From contig NC_090775.1 of assembly GCF_001761485.1 (NCBI RefSeq), forward strand, positions 1,054,001 to 1,118,000: a stretch of 64,000 nt of DNA, given 5' to 3'. The notes beneath the pieces are model-generated. The model searched no databases. It saw only the letters and a list, made by a program, of their open reading frames with translations, and was not told the origin of the DNA. Each line of letters opens with the position of its first letter. Positions within the stretch are counted from its first letter, which is position 1. Positions 31,735 through 41,870 of the stretch are shown here, in pieces. A program made the translations under genes and the position numbers. The DNA is from Yarrowia lipolytica. Taxonomy: Eukaryota; Ascomycota; Dipodascomycetes; Dipodascales.

Positions 31735-32637
31735 TTAGATGAGAGCGGCAACGGCACCAACAATGGCGACACCAGCGGCGAGCTGGACGTTGAAGGCAGA
31801 AGCACCGTTGGCCTGCTGGGGAGCCTTGGAGGCGGCAGCGGGAGCAGCGGAAGCCTTAGCAGATTCCTTGGGGGCAGCAGACTCCTTGGCAGGGGCAGCA
31901 GACTCCTTGCGGGGGGCAGCAGACCTTCTTGGCGCGGGGCGGCCAGAAGACTCCTTGGCGGGGGGCAGCAGAAGACTCCCTTAGCGGCGGCGCAGAAAGA
32001 AGAGGGAGCGGCGGCGGCGAAGGTGGCCTCCGGCAGCAGCGGAGGTGGCCTCGGCAGCAGCGGAGGTGGCCTCGGCAGCAGCAGAAGTGGCCTCAGCAAC
32101 CTTGGGCTTTCCTCCACCGAGGATACCAAGAGAGGTGGCGAGCTCGAGAACTCGAGAAGTGGCGGTCTCCCACTTGTCGGAGAACTCGGGGGTCAGAGAG
32201 GGGAGAGAGGGGGTAACAATGGCGAGAACGGCACCGATGTTGGAGATGATGTTGGACAGAGCCTGGGGGACATCGTAGTGCTCAAAGGCGGCGTTGAAGC
32301 CCTCAACAGCCTTCTTGTAGTCGTCGGAACCCTCAAAGACATCAAGAGTCTTGGAGGCAGCGTCGAGCAGAGAGGGGAAGTTGGTCTCGTCAAGGCCGAT
32401 GGCAATAACGGGGACAGCGGCGGTGAAGAGAGCGCCAACATCGGGGTTGTTGGTGACGATGTCAACAACAGCCTGGATCTCGGAGGTGGCATCAGCGTCA
32501 GAGAGGGAGTCGTCGGTCTTGGCGGCAGCAATACCCTCGACAACGTCGTTGGCGATAGAGGCGATGATGGGGTTTCCAGCGGCCTGGACGACAGCGGCGA
32601 GAGCGGCGACGGAGAGAGTGGATCGGATGGCAACCAT
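31735..32637 (-). CDS. GPI-type alanine-rich cell-wall protein, repeat tract out of frame
   Basis: The N-terminal 185 residues read cleanly: signal peptide (MVAIRSTLSVAALAAVVQAAG), then an Ala-rich helical domain ending at GGGKPKVAEATSAAAEATSAAA. From about 32031 down to about 31921 the frame is lost through several small indels within a repeated AAPAKES-type tract, and one frame stops at 31981. Below 31921 the original frame resumes with KESAAP repeats and a textbook GPI signal: NGASAFNVQLAAG, then a hydrophobic end to the stop at 31735-31737. The intact gene would encode a secreted, GPI-anchored wall protein of about 300 aa. The core domain family is not recognised. Disruption confined to a GC-rich repeat suggests sequencing error, though real decay is possible. 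Confidence 0.72.
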
Positions 32638-32757
32638 TGTTAGCGAGAGTGTTTAATTATCAGACGAGGTCTGGTTTGCTAGAAGGGGGATCACCGGGGC
32701 TTTTATAGCTATGTTTTTCGCCCTCTCTCCACCTCGCCCTGCTGCTAGTGCCAATGA

Positions 32758-32807
32758 GCTATGGGCTATGACTACCAGCTATTGCGCTATTGCGCTACTC
32801 GAGCTAT
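32758..32807. repeat. GCTAT repeat array in wall-gene promoter
   Basis: GCTAT occurs at 32758, 32765, 32778, 32786 and 32803, and GCTAC at 32794, mostly 7-9 bp apart, with three extended to GCTATTGC. The array lies 120-170 bp upstream of the wall-protein start and could bind a repeated regulator. Confidence 0.6.
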
Positions 32808-35204
32808 TGCCCAACTATGCACTCTAGTGACTCTGACTAAAGCAAGACTTTGTTGTCGCCCGGAAGGACCGCCAAGGCTCACTAGTGGGCCCACTAGCTC
32901 GTGTTGACGTGAAGAGGGGCTGTAGAATGCGTCCACTGTATCCAGGTGTCGTCGTATATCCGGCTGCCATGGCTGTCACTTTAAGGTGACGGGTAACGGC
33001 GTTTCGGTGAGACAGGGCATCGGGATCTGTCTATGGAGAGATGGGTATCATTTGCGTGACGCGCTGCTGTTTTCCTGCCGCTGCAACAGGTGACCTGGAC
33101 CTTTAGTCTAGCTCTGTTTACATCCCCTACCCTTGTCGGTCTAGCTAGTCACGGTCGAATTAGTGAGCGTCATTTTGGGAGAAGTGAAGGGGATGTGAGA
33201 CGTGTCGAAAAGCCGACTTGCGTGATGCCAAGAACAGCCAAGCCTCCCCAGACCGCTTTCGTATAATATTACCTGTGGAGGGGTGGGGATACGAAGTTAA
33301 GAGGAGAGCACTGAAAAGTTGAGCCTGAACTCAACGTCAAGGCCATGGCGAGGATACCACAGCCAAAGGCGATACAAAAGAACACAAACAACCACTCTAC
33401 ATTGCCGTTTTTTTTACAACTCAAGCAAGATTGGTCCATTCTTGTTTTGTTTTTAATCGGCCTAGCGCCAGTAGTGCCTCGCTTGTCTTTGTCCATTGGT
33501 TTGTGTGGGGTACTAACGCCACGGGGCTAGACCAGAAGCACCGAGAAATTCGGCCTTGCGTTGCAGAAGAGGTGTGTTTTAGCATGCTTGGGTTATTCAG
33601 AATCGGTCTCCCAAGTAGCGAGCGGCATAATTGCTAGCCAGACCATACTTTTTCTGCCTCTTGTCTTGACGTCACATTTGTCACCATCCCAGTATCAGAC
33701 GACCAGAATATTCTCCGCACTTGATTCCGCTCCAAGGCCCAAATTAGTTGCCCCGATTGAGCATCTTGTTAGTGTAGAATGTCCCCCATACCTTTTACAG
33801 AACCGAAGTCAGTTTGGGGCTAATGTCGACCCGTAGCGCTTGTGGATACCGCAATGGCCGCCACCAAGGACTGCAGTACAAACAGTATTCACCAGGTACA
33901 CAGCTAAATGTTTGGTACTACATGGGCTCCCTGGGAAACCTGTTTCAACTACATGTCGTATAATTCCAACAGGGGTGTTGTCTATTCCACAAGGGGGATG
34001 ATGGGTGGGGCTACGTGTACGGGTAGCTGTTATTGTACAATACATACAAAACTGGATGTGGCTTCGAAACTAGACACTGTTGGGTTGTTGAAACTGGGCA
34101 TGGATATCCAGCCGGCCACTTGATTGTTTTGGGTCAGACGTACTTTAAGGGTCCTCCTCATTAAGTCGATATGACGGAAACGATAGCCATGCGATATACT
34201 TGCTGGGCTACAAGTACATACTGTACGGGTACCCCACATACTGTACTCGTAGTCCGATCGATGTGAAGGCTAGAATTAGACACGTTGTCGGGACACCACC
34301 ACTTCAGCGTACTTCAGAGAGCTGGTGCAAAGCCCCTGTGGCACGGTGCACTTGAATGATGCGAAGACCCTGTGCCCATATACGTTATTCTGGACTTTAG
34401 ACGACTGTATGGGCTTCCATACTGCATACATGGCCCCGTTCTAGTTTAGTCCGGGCCAAGCCAACCCCTTCCAAAAGTAGGATTAACAATCGCTTTATGA
34501 GGAAATGGAATGTGGACAGTGTGCCAGGCTCTATAGCCCGTCTGAGAGCTGCTTTTCGGAGTGCTTTTAAAGCAGCATGTGATAGGAAGAAGCCACATTT
34601 GATAGTGTCAAAATAGATGCGCCCAGCTGAGCTACTGTGCGAATAGAGCGTGACGCCTCATCCAGCCCCTGCTGACAAGGGAAGGGCCTTGCAATCACTC
34701 CGGCTAAAAGCAGAGTGTTTTACACACTCCGTGTTTCGAGTACCGGCAGTTGGAATGTTTGTTTTTATTGGATAAAGGAGGGGAATCGCGAAACGGAAAT
34801 GGAAGTCTTGGAGAGGGACTAAAGCAGGTCTGTACAGCACTGTATAAACCAAACATTGCTATAGGGAAATGACAAAGGAGATCTCCACTGGGCGTGACCC
34901 TTTTGACAATAAGAACTGCCCGTGTTTTTTGGTGTCTACGAGTACAGTACTTGTACAAGTACTTATTGAGCATAGCCGTTTTGAAAGTGCCTTACAGTCT
35001 CTTTGAAGTCTCTTGACATGACAATATATGAGCACGAAACAGCTGTTATAAGTGCAAGTGAAACAGGTCAGTATAAGCACAAGTATTGTACTTGTACTTG
35101 TACAATCAAATACCGACGTATACAATATCCATTTGCATTCACCTATTCTGGTCTTTATGACTTGTTTCATACCCTCCAAAAAGTTGAAAATTTCGACATG
35201 ATCA

Positions 35205-35215
35205 GGACTCGAACC
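35205..35215 (-). promoter_or_regulatory. Extragenic B box of the U6 gene
   Basis: On the minus strand GGTTCGAGTCC is a perfect match to the Pol III B-box consensus GGTTCGANTCC. It sits about 10 bp beyond the U6 terminator, outside the transcript. The flanks do not fold into a tRNA T arm, so this is not simply a tRNA gene. Confidence 0.85.
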
Positions 35216-35225
35216 CACACGGTCG

Positions 35226-35234
35226 AAAAAAAAA
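35226..35234 (-). terminator. RNA polymerase III terminator of U6
   Basis: A run of nine T on the minus strand directly follows the U6 3' end (GAGATTTAAACCG). This is the expected Pol III stop and the source of the U6 oligo-U tail. Confidence 0.9.
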
Positions 35235-35329
35235 CGGTTTAAATCTCTTTGTAAAGCGTGTCATCCTTATGCAGGGGCCATGCTAATCTTCTCTGTATTT
35301 TTTCAAATTGACCATATGTCCCGAAGGAC
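35235..35329 (-). ncRNA. SNR6: U6 spliceosomal snRNA
   Basis: The minus strand reads as a full U6 RNA. There is a 5' stem-loop GTCC-TTCG-GGAC (35318-35329) and the ACAGAGA box within AATACAGAGAAGATTAGC. The catalytic AGC and ISL region GGCCCCTGCATAAGGATGAC follows, then ACACGCTTTACAAAGAGATTT before the T9 terminator. The length is about 95 nt plus U tail, shorter than the 112 nt of Saccharomyces. U6 pairs with U4, then with U2 and the 5' splice site, and forms the spliceosome active site. TAGCATGGCC can act as an internal A box. A TTTAAAA lies 10-20 bp upstream of the 5' end where a TATA would be expected. The B box is downstream. Confidence 0.95.
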
Positions 35330-36022
35330 GGAAATTTTGTTTTTAAATCAACTTGAAGGGCAAAATATGTCACGTGCACGTAAAATACTTTGAGTTGGAA
35401 ATGAGTCGCGAAAAATTCGACCCAAGAGAATCAAACCCGCTGAATCCAATTATATTGTTTATTTTCATGTGACTCTCCTGTGGCGGTTTGTGGCAGAGCT
35501 TCAAAATCTGGAAGTTGGGGTTCTCACGTGACTTGGGGTTAAGATGTCAGATAGCTTCATTATTTGGCCCAAACAGATCTCAAAAGAGAGAAAACCGAAA
35601 GCTGACTGAATTATCTGGCTTGGGAGTCGCTATGGGCAATCAAACGACTTCACTTTGACGTAATCCAAGTCGCCCCTATGTCAAAAGAACAATGTATTGC
35701 ACGGCTGAATGAGTTTAGCGGCTGGGGATGTGATATTGTAGGGGTCAGGAAGTGGCACATCGATGGCTGCAACGAGTTATCCAAGTCACGGGGATACAAG
35801 GATCAATCATTATTATTTTGAGCTGTACAGTCCGATTATTTTCGACTACAGGCAACCTCTCCCATTAAACTTCTGACATCTCCATTCCAAGGTGTAGACG
35901 TGCAAGTTTGGCGTTAGTGTTTGGGGATTACGCAGCATAGCCTAACCCTAGTATCCAAAAGTGTAAACAAAACAACGAACATCACGATAGAGAACAGAAC
36001 TGTACCTCAGTGGACGAGCAAC
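35330..36022. other. Divergent spacer U6 / MPS1
   Basis: A 693-bp non-coding region. It contains a CACGTGCACG sequence near 35371, about 40 bp upstream of the U6 5' end, and a second CACGTG-containing stretch near 35526. No gene is visible. Confidence 0.6.
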
Positions 36023-38194
36023 ATGACGTCTTACGCGCCCTCGAGGATAGAGGTGGATGAAGACGACACAAACAACCCCAGCATGCCTCCGATCCTGAGC
36101 GACTATGCGCGGGAGCTGTTGGCGGAAAAGATGCGTTCCACTTCGGGGCCTCCCTCAGCACACAACACCAGTGTTCCTGGCAGGCTACGGAGCTATGGAC
36201 GTGAAATACGAGATCCCAGAGAGCTTTCCAGCAGCTCACGACGTGCTCCAATTACCACGACGCCTGCTCGAGCGCACCACATGGCTGCTGCTTCTACGAC
36301 ACAGGATGACATAATGGATAGTGACTCTCCAGAACGTCCCTCCCCTTATAGTCCCCAGACTCCAGGCGTGGGGTTGCGAACAAAAACAACACACGCCACG
36401 TCAACAGCACCTAACAACCACAACAACGGACACACTCAAACGACCCGCGTTCGTAGGATAGGACGAGGGCTGGGTCCTCCTAAACGGGCCCCTCCTCCGT
36501 CCGAAGGAGGCGTCCCTGTTCCAGTGGGGGACGAGATGGTGGTGGAGGAGGTTATTTCCAACGAGACCGGTGACCTGAGTCCGCAGATGAACCGGCTGCG
36601 GTTTTCGGAAAACCACCACGGCAACGGTGTCAGCCCCAACCGCAGTGGTCTGGTTCGGTCCGACAGATCTGCGCGGTCTGACCGGTCCATGGCCGATCGC
36701 TCGGGGTCTTCGGGCATGGGAGGATATAAATCGTCACCGCTGTCGGGGCCACGACTTCACGAGCGTCAGGTACTCGCTCCCGTGTCACCTAACACGCTGC
36801 CTCCTCCTCGAATGGACAAGTTGATGCATAATGAGGAGCAGCAGTGGCGAGAGCGGATGGCACGCGAGGAGGAACGGGAGCGAGAGTGGCAGCGTCACGA
36901 GAGAGAACGCCAGGAGCGCGAACGGCAAGAATCGGAGCGGCTCGAACGCATCGAAAGAGAACGCATGGAAAAGGAGCACATGGAGAGAGTGGAGCGGGAG
37001 AGAATGGAACTCGATCGACAACGAGCACGGGAACGAGAGCGGGAACGGGAAAGGGAGCGCGATCGAGAACGCGAGCGGGAACGAGAGAGGGAACGGGATC
37101 TCGAGCGGGAACGAGAACGTGAACGAGATAGAGAACGAGACAGAGATCGCGATCTGGATATCTCTTCTGTCCAGGCCTATGACAAACGCAAAATTACCAT
37201 CAACGGCAAACAGTATGTGCGGTTGGAGAAGCTCGGACGAGGAGGATCGTCTGTGGTGTACAAGGTGCAGGCTGCAGGAGCCAAGGACGTGTACGCTGTT
37301 AAGAAGGTGATCTTTGACGATGTCGATGAGTCGGTCATCAAGGGCTTCAAGGGGGAGATTGATCTGTTGATGCGTCTCAAGCACGAGAACCGGGTGGTGG
37401 AACTCATGGACTACGAGATGCGGTCTTCACAAGTCTATGTTGTGATGGAGTGCGGTGAGATTGATCTTGCCCATATTCTCAACAACAGACTGAACCAGCC
37501 CCTCGACATTTCATTTGTGCGATACTATGCCACCGAACTGCTCAAGTGTGTAGATGCCGTACACCGAAACGGCATTGTGCATTCCGATCTCAAGCCAGCC
37601 AACTTTCTGCTTGTCAAAGGCATTCTCAAAATCATTGATTTTGGAATCGCAAATGTCGTCCCCGACTACACCGCTAATGTCCATCGAGACGCTCAAATGG
37701 GCACTCCTAACTACATGGCTCCGGAGGCTCTGATTGAAACCAAAAACTCCAACGGGGTGGGTCCTCGAATCAAGATTGGAAAGCCATCCGACATTTGGAG
37801 CTGTGGGTGCATCATCTACCAGATGATCTACGGCAAGCCTCCGTACGCGGATTTCCAGGGTATGACACGTATTGTTGCCATCATCAACGAGAAGACGGTG
37901 GTGCAGTATCCGGCCATCACCCCCCTTGGCAATGTTCCTGTTCCTCCTGCTGCTATTGAAGCCATCAAGGGGTGTCTGATTCGAGAGTCGAACCGACGGT
38001 GGACACTGGAGCAGGTGATGGACCATGGTTTTCTCAATCCCATGGCTGTGCAGAAGGACTTCATTAAGAACCTGCTCAGTAACGCCATTGACTACGGCCA
38101 GGCTCATACCGAGAAGGTGCGTGGTCGGGAGCTTCAAAAGCTGGTGGATTCTGTGTGGATGAGTCTTTCCAAGGAGGAGATTAACCGAAAGTGA
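36023..38194 (+). CDS. MPS1: Mps1/TTK spindle-checkpoint kinase
   Basis: A 723-residue dual-specificity kinase of the Mps1/TTK family, which acts at kinetochores in the spindle-assembly checkpoint and, in yeast, in spindle-pole-body duplication. The kinase domain runs from about 398 to 672: glycine loop GRGGSS, catalytic Lys427 (YAVKKV), the Mps1-typical HSD instead of HRD (IVHSDLKPAN, Asp522), DFG at 539-541, and GTPNYMAPEAL. The N-terminal 270 residues are disordered and rich in Ser/Pro/Arg. Residues about 270-378 are almost only Arg and Glu, a likely single alpha-helix directly before the kinase. The ATG at 36023 is preferred over an in-frame ATG at 35921 because of codon character and its leader. 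Confidence 0.95.
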   Translation: MTSYAPSRIEVDEDDTNNPSMPPILSDYARELLAEKMRSTSGPPSAHNTSVPGRLRSYGREIRDPRELSSSSRRAPITTTPARAHHMAAASTTQDDIMDSDSPERPSPYSPQTPGVGLRTKTTHATSTAPNNHNNGHTQTTRVRRIGRGLGPPKRAPPPSEGGVPVPVGDEMVVEEVISNETGDLSPQMNRLRFSENHHGNGVSPNRSGLVRSDRSARSDRSMADRSGSSGMGGYKSSPLSGPRLHERQVLAPVSPNTLPPPRMDKLMHNEEQQWRERMAREEEREREWQRHERERQERERQESERLERIERERMEKEHMERVERERMELDRQRARERERERERERDRERERERERERDLERERERERDRERDRDRDLDISSVQAYDKRKITINGKQYVRLEKLGRGGSSVVYKVQAAGAKDVYAVKKVIFDDVDESVIKGFKGEIDLLMRLKHENRVVELMDYEMRSSQVYVVMECGEIDLAHILNNRLNQPLDISFVRYYATELLKCVDAVHRNGIVHSDLKPANFLLVKGILKIIDFGIANVVPDYTANVHRDAQMGTPNYMAPEALIETKNSNGVGPRIKIGKPSDIWSCGCIIYQMIYGKPPYADFQGMTRIVAIINEKTVVQYPAITPLGNVPVPPAAIEAIKGCLIRESNRRWTLEQVMDHGFLNPMAVQKDFIKNLLSNAIDYGQAHTEKVRGRELQKLVDSVWMSLSKEEINRK

Positions 38195-38446
38195 TTGGGT
38201 GCGAGGAACAGTTGCACTTTTGAATAGAGCCTCGCTCGTAATTACTAATGTCTATAAGACCAATAGCTATTTATTGCATTAACAAACTAAACATAAACAA
38301 GAGAAAAACTGAACGTACTGTACAGTAGGTGTTTCTACCGATAAAGGATAGCGCATACAAGTACTAGTACATACTACAAAATCCATACTGTACCTTTTGA
38401 TCAATGTATTATCGCCTAAAATGCATTTTTCTTTTCCTCCTTATAT

Positions 38447-38860
38447 CTACCACTTCTGCTCAGGGTTCTTGGCAAACTCTTCGTAGTCGGCCAGGTTGAA
38501 ACAGCTGAGCTCGGTCTCGTTCTCAATGCCGTACTCCAGCAGCGTCTTTTTGTCGTCGTTCATGTCCAGCATCCACTCGGGGTTGTCGAGGTTTATGGCT
38601 AGGTTCATCGTCTTGGAGCCGTGAGCCTTGGTGTAGATCTTGAGGGCGTTCAGGTCGACAGTTCTCTGGGCCCGGAAGCCCCCGTTAGTCTTGACCACCT
38701 CCTTGATCATCTCCAACAGCTGGGGTGCGGTGGTGGTGGTGAGGTCTATCGACTGGAAAACGTGGTTCTTGATGGATCTGTAGGCCAGGGACTTGACGAC
38801 TCGCACGGTGAGGATGGCCATGGTGTTGGGCCGGGTGGTGGAGGTTAGTGGGGCATCCAT
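38447..38860 (-). CDS. UPF0538 (C2orf76-like) protein
   Basis: A 137-residue protein of the uncharacterised UPF0538 family (human C2orf76). The family pattern is clear: ILTVRVVKSLAYRSIKNHVF at the N-terminus, DLNALKIYTKAHGSKTMNLAI in the middle (compare the human DALKI..AH.SKTNEL), and YGIENETELSCFNLADYEEF..NP at the end. A ubiquitin-like fold is plausible from the pattern, but function is unknown. The in-frame ATG at 38821 is an alternative start (124 aa). Both have acceptable context; the first has a CAACAACC leader. Confidence 0.85.
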   Translation of the reverse strand: MDAPLTSTTRPNTMAILTVRVVKSLAYRSIKNHVFQSIDLTTTTAPQLLEMIKEVVKTNGGFRAQRTVDLNALKIYTKAHGSKTMNLAINLDNPEWMLDMNDDKKTLLEYGIENETELSCFNLADYEEFAKNPEQKW

Positions 38861-39873
38861 GGTTGTTGTTTGGGTGTGCTGTGCAGTGTGGCGTGGGTCT
38901 TGAAACTTCAGTTCTGGCTGTCTGCAGAAATAATTTTGATAGGGTTTAGAGGTGGTTTAGAATGGGAGTGCAGGCGCGTACATAAAGCTGTGGGGTTGCT
39001 AGGATACCTGTACCAGCAGTCGGAGAAGTACGAGTAGTACTTGTGATGAAGATACATTTATGTCACAACTTTCTATTGGTCGGATAGCGGTTTGTGTGAC
39101 TTTTGCTTCTTCCAAAAGTGTTATTTGTCTCAGATAAGCAGACTCTACTTGTACATTTACCACCAGCACTGTATAAGAGCTGTATGATATACTCTGATAA
39201 ACAACTATCGTCCCACTTTGGGCCCAAGGCTCTTGGCGTGAGACCAATCCAATGTATACAAACGACTGTGGATATCCATCGGCCAGACGTTTGTATTTGT
39301 GGGCCTACCGGATGTGGTTTTTGGAGTTCCATAGTCCTCCCTGCCACTGCCTAAAATAGCTCATGTTTGAAAATTAGCGTGGCAGGTTCGTGATTACCCT
39401 TTGGGTGTTTTTGAAAATTGGAACTGGAATTGGAGTTTTTCATTGGGATAGAGTACGAGTACACTACAATAGCGACTTGCAAAAATGGGCATAGGCGACG
39501 GAGAAGAAACCCGGATTGGAAAAAGATCAAGTGACACAAACAAACACTCGCACAAACACTCGTAGCATTGAGTACTTGCACATAGCATCTCCACATGACA
39601 TGTCAAAACGATCAGTTGTCTTGTCTGCAGGACCCGCATAGACGATACAAGTGTATTGCCATGAGGGTTTGGGGGATTGGCATGCTTACTTATTCGGGCG
39701 AGGTGAAGAAAGAGCACGAGAAAGGGGATATCAATTGAGCATACAAACGCATATACACGGTTACAAACGGCATACAGACGGTATCCAGACGGCCGTAAGC
39801 AGCATACAAACGGCATACAGAACAAGAAGCACCAAATCGACCTCATCACACGACCCCTCACGCTCACCATACC
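38861..39873. other. Divergent spacer UPF0538 / AIN1
   Basis: A 1-kb non-coding region. Imperfect short repeats of CATACAAACGG/CATACAGACGG type lie at about 39745-39825, just before the actinin start. The antisense frame across them is compositionally biased and not credible as a gene. Confidence 0.55.
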
Positions 39874-41724
39874 ATGTCTCTCCCTCAATGGATAGCGACG
39901 CAGCACAAGGCCTTTTTGCGATGGGCAAACACGTACTTAGAGGCCAACCAGATTGGCACCATGGTCTCGTTGGAGACGGACTTTTGCGACGGTGTTCGGT
40001 TGTGCCAGCTCATTGAAATCATAGGAAAGGAGTCGCTGGGACGGTACAGTGGCCAGCCCCGGATGCGGTTCCAAATGATCGAAAACGTCAACACCGCTCT
40101 GGCCTTCATTCGACACAGAGGAGTCCAGCTGCACAATATCGGCGCCGAGGACATTTGTGACGGCAATCTCAAGCTGATTCTGGGCCTGCTGTGGATCCTT
40201 ATTCTTCGTTTTACCATTGAAGATATCTCCGAGGAGGGTCTCAGTGCCAAGGAAGGCCTGCTGTTATGGTGTCAGCGCAAAACCGCAGGATACAAGGGGG
40301 TGGCAGTCAAAGACTTTAGCGGCAGTTGGAGTGACGGCCTCGCTTTTTGCGCCCTGTTGGACAAACATCGACCTGATCTCATTGACTTCGCACAGCTAGA
40401 CCCTACCAAGCCTCGAGAAAACATGGAGTTGGCTATTAGCATTGCTACAGAGCAGATTGGAATCCCACAGATTCTTGATGTCGAAGACATCTGTGGTGTG
40501 GCTAAACCAGACGAGCGGTCTGTCATGACATATGTGGCCTACTGGTTCCATGCCTTTTCTGCTCTGGACATGATTGAGAACGCGGGAAGACGGTTAGAGA
40601 AGTTTGTTGAAATGACCTCGTCGGCCTATGCCATGCAGTCGGGCTACGAAGAACGTATGAAAGCGCTTCTCAAGGCGATAGCCACTCAAAAGGAGAAGTG
40701 GGAACAGGCAGCTGACCCAGAGCATTTGGCCTACGTTGAGGTCAAACAACAAACTGCAGAACACGCAACTTTCAAAATCAAGACGAAGCGGGAATGGACC
40801 AGGGAAAAGGCCTCGCTGGCCTCGCTGCTGGGAAACATTCGCACAAAACTGGCCACCTACAACCTCAAAGAGTACTCTCCTCCCGTTGGTCTGAGATCAG
40901 CGGACGTAGAAGCAGCATGGAAAGAGCTCCACATGGGAGAAATCAACCGATCAAAGCTTCTGAATCAGAGTATGAGACGACTCAAGGAAAGTTTACGTAA
41001 ACGGTTTGCTGATGCCGCCAACGAGTTTTCAGATAGACTGTCGGTGCTGTCAACTGCTATTAGCCAGATGGACGGACCTCTGGAAGACCAACTGGAGGAG
41101 ATTGCGGATATCAGTGAAAAGCTGCGTCCTCTGACCGAGAAAATACGACTTCTCAAGGAATTGGACACCAGCTGCGTGGAGGCCAACGTCGAAGAAAACG
41201 ACTACACAGTGTACTCGTATGACGAGCTGGAATACGATCTGGGGCTGGCCAAGGAATCGGTCAAGAAGAAACTTGCATTTATCGAGAACCAGATTGTGGC
41301 TCGAAACATGACCAACCTGACGCCTATCCAGCTGGAGGAGTTTGAGTCTGTCTTCCGACACTTTGACAAGAGCCAGCACAATGCTCTGTTGGAGTCCGAG
41401 TTCTCCGGAGCTCTGGCTTCTCTCGGCCTAGTGTATTCCGAGACTGAGATGCACGAGGTGTTTCAGGCGGCCTCCGAGGGACAAGTTTCAGTGTCGTTCG
41501 AGCAGTTCATTACTTTCATGGTCGAGGTGACCGAGGACCAACTGTCTGCCGAACAGGTGCTGCAATCGTTTGCCGAGGTGGCAGACGGCAAAATGTACGT
41601 GACGGAGCTGGACTTGCAAAACTCACTCATCCCAGAACCTATGATTGACCAACTCAAAGATACAATGCCCAAGACAGCCGACGGCTTTGATTACATTGCC
41701 TACATGGAGCGCTTGACCTTGTGA
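39874..41724 (+). CDS. AIN1: Alpha-actinin (Ain1-like)
   Basis: A 616-residue actin-bundling protein close in length to fission-yeast Ain1 (621 aa), which cross-links filaments in the cytokinetic ring. Two calponin-homology domains form the actin-binding region: CH1 about 8-110 (FLRWANTYLE, LLWILILRFTIEDIS) and CH2 about 123-230 (GLLLWCQRKTAGYKGVAVKDFSGSW, FAQLDP, VMTYVAYWFHAF). One or two spectrin-like repeats follow (about 240-470), then EF-hand modules (from about 485, FESVFRHFDKSQHNALLESEF). The EF loops lack several calcium ligands, so calcium binding is doubtful. The start follows an ACCATACC leader. Confidence 0.95.
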   Translation: MSLPQWIATQHKAFLRWANTYLEANQIGTMVSLETDFCDGVRLCQLIEIIGKESLGRYSGQPRMRFQMIENVNTALAFIRHRGVQLHNIGAEDICDGNLKLILGLLWILILRFTIEDISEEGLSAKEGLLLWCQRKTAGYKGVAVKDFSGSWSDGLAFCALLDKHRPDLIDFAQLDPTKPRENMELAISIATEQIGIPQILDVEDICGVAKPDERSVMTYVAYWFHAFSALDMIENAGRRLEKFVEMTSSAYAMQSGYEERMKALLKAIATQKEKWEQAADPEHLAYVEVKQQTAEHATFKIKTKREWTREKASLASLLGNIRTKLATYNLKEYSPPVGLRSADVEAAWKELHMGEINRSKLLNQSMRRLKESLRKRFADAANEFSDRLSVLSTAISQMDGPLEDQLEEIADISEKLRPLTEKIRLLKELDTSCVEANVEENDYTVYSYDELEYDLGLAKESVKKKLAFIENQIVARNMTNLTPIQLEEFESVFRHFDKSQHNALLESEFSGALASLGLVYSETEMHEVFQAASEGQVSVSFEQFITFMVEVTEDQLSAEQVLQSFAEVADGKMYVTELDLQNSLIPEPMIDQLKDTMPKTADGFDYIAYMERLTL

Positions 41725-41870
41725 TATCAAATATAAATAGACGTTAGCATAAACATTCATATCATTACTTGTATTACACACACTGTAGCCTTCGACTCGC
41801 GCGCCATCTCCTTAAAGCGGAGAATGTCCACCCGTTAATACATATAATACATTAGTATACATAGTTTACA

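Larger units (their letters stand above)
32638..35225. other. 2.6-kb non-coding stretch upstream of the wall-protein gene
   Basis: The wall-gene promoter is at the left, with a TATA-like TTTTATAG near 32699 and six GCTAT/GCTAC units at 32758-32807. Beyond it no coding frame is convincing. GTAC-rich words are dense around 34220-34250 and 34935-34965. The U6 gene and its B box close the stretch on the right. Confidence 0.55.

Noticed and set aside
31684-32643. 319-codon glycine-rich frame on the plus strand
   Set aside because: It is antisense to the wall-protein gene; Gly/Ser runs are complements of Ala codons.
39394-39906. 170-codon minus-strand frame upstream of AIN1
   Set aside because: It crosses short promoter repeats and the AIN1 start; Cys/Phe/Arg-rich composition unlike local genes.
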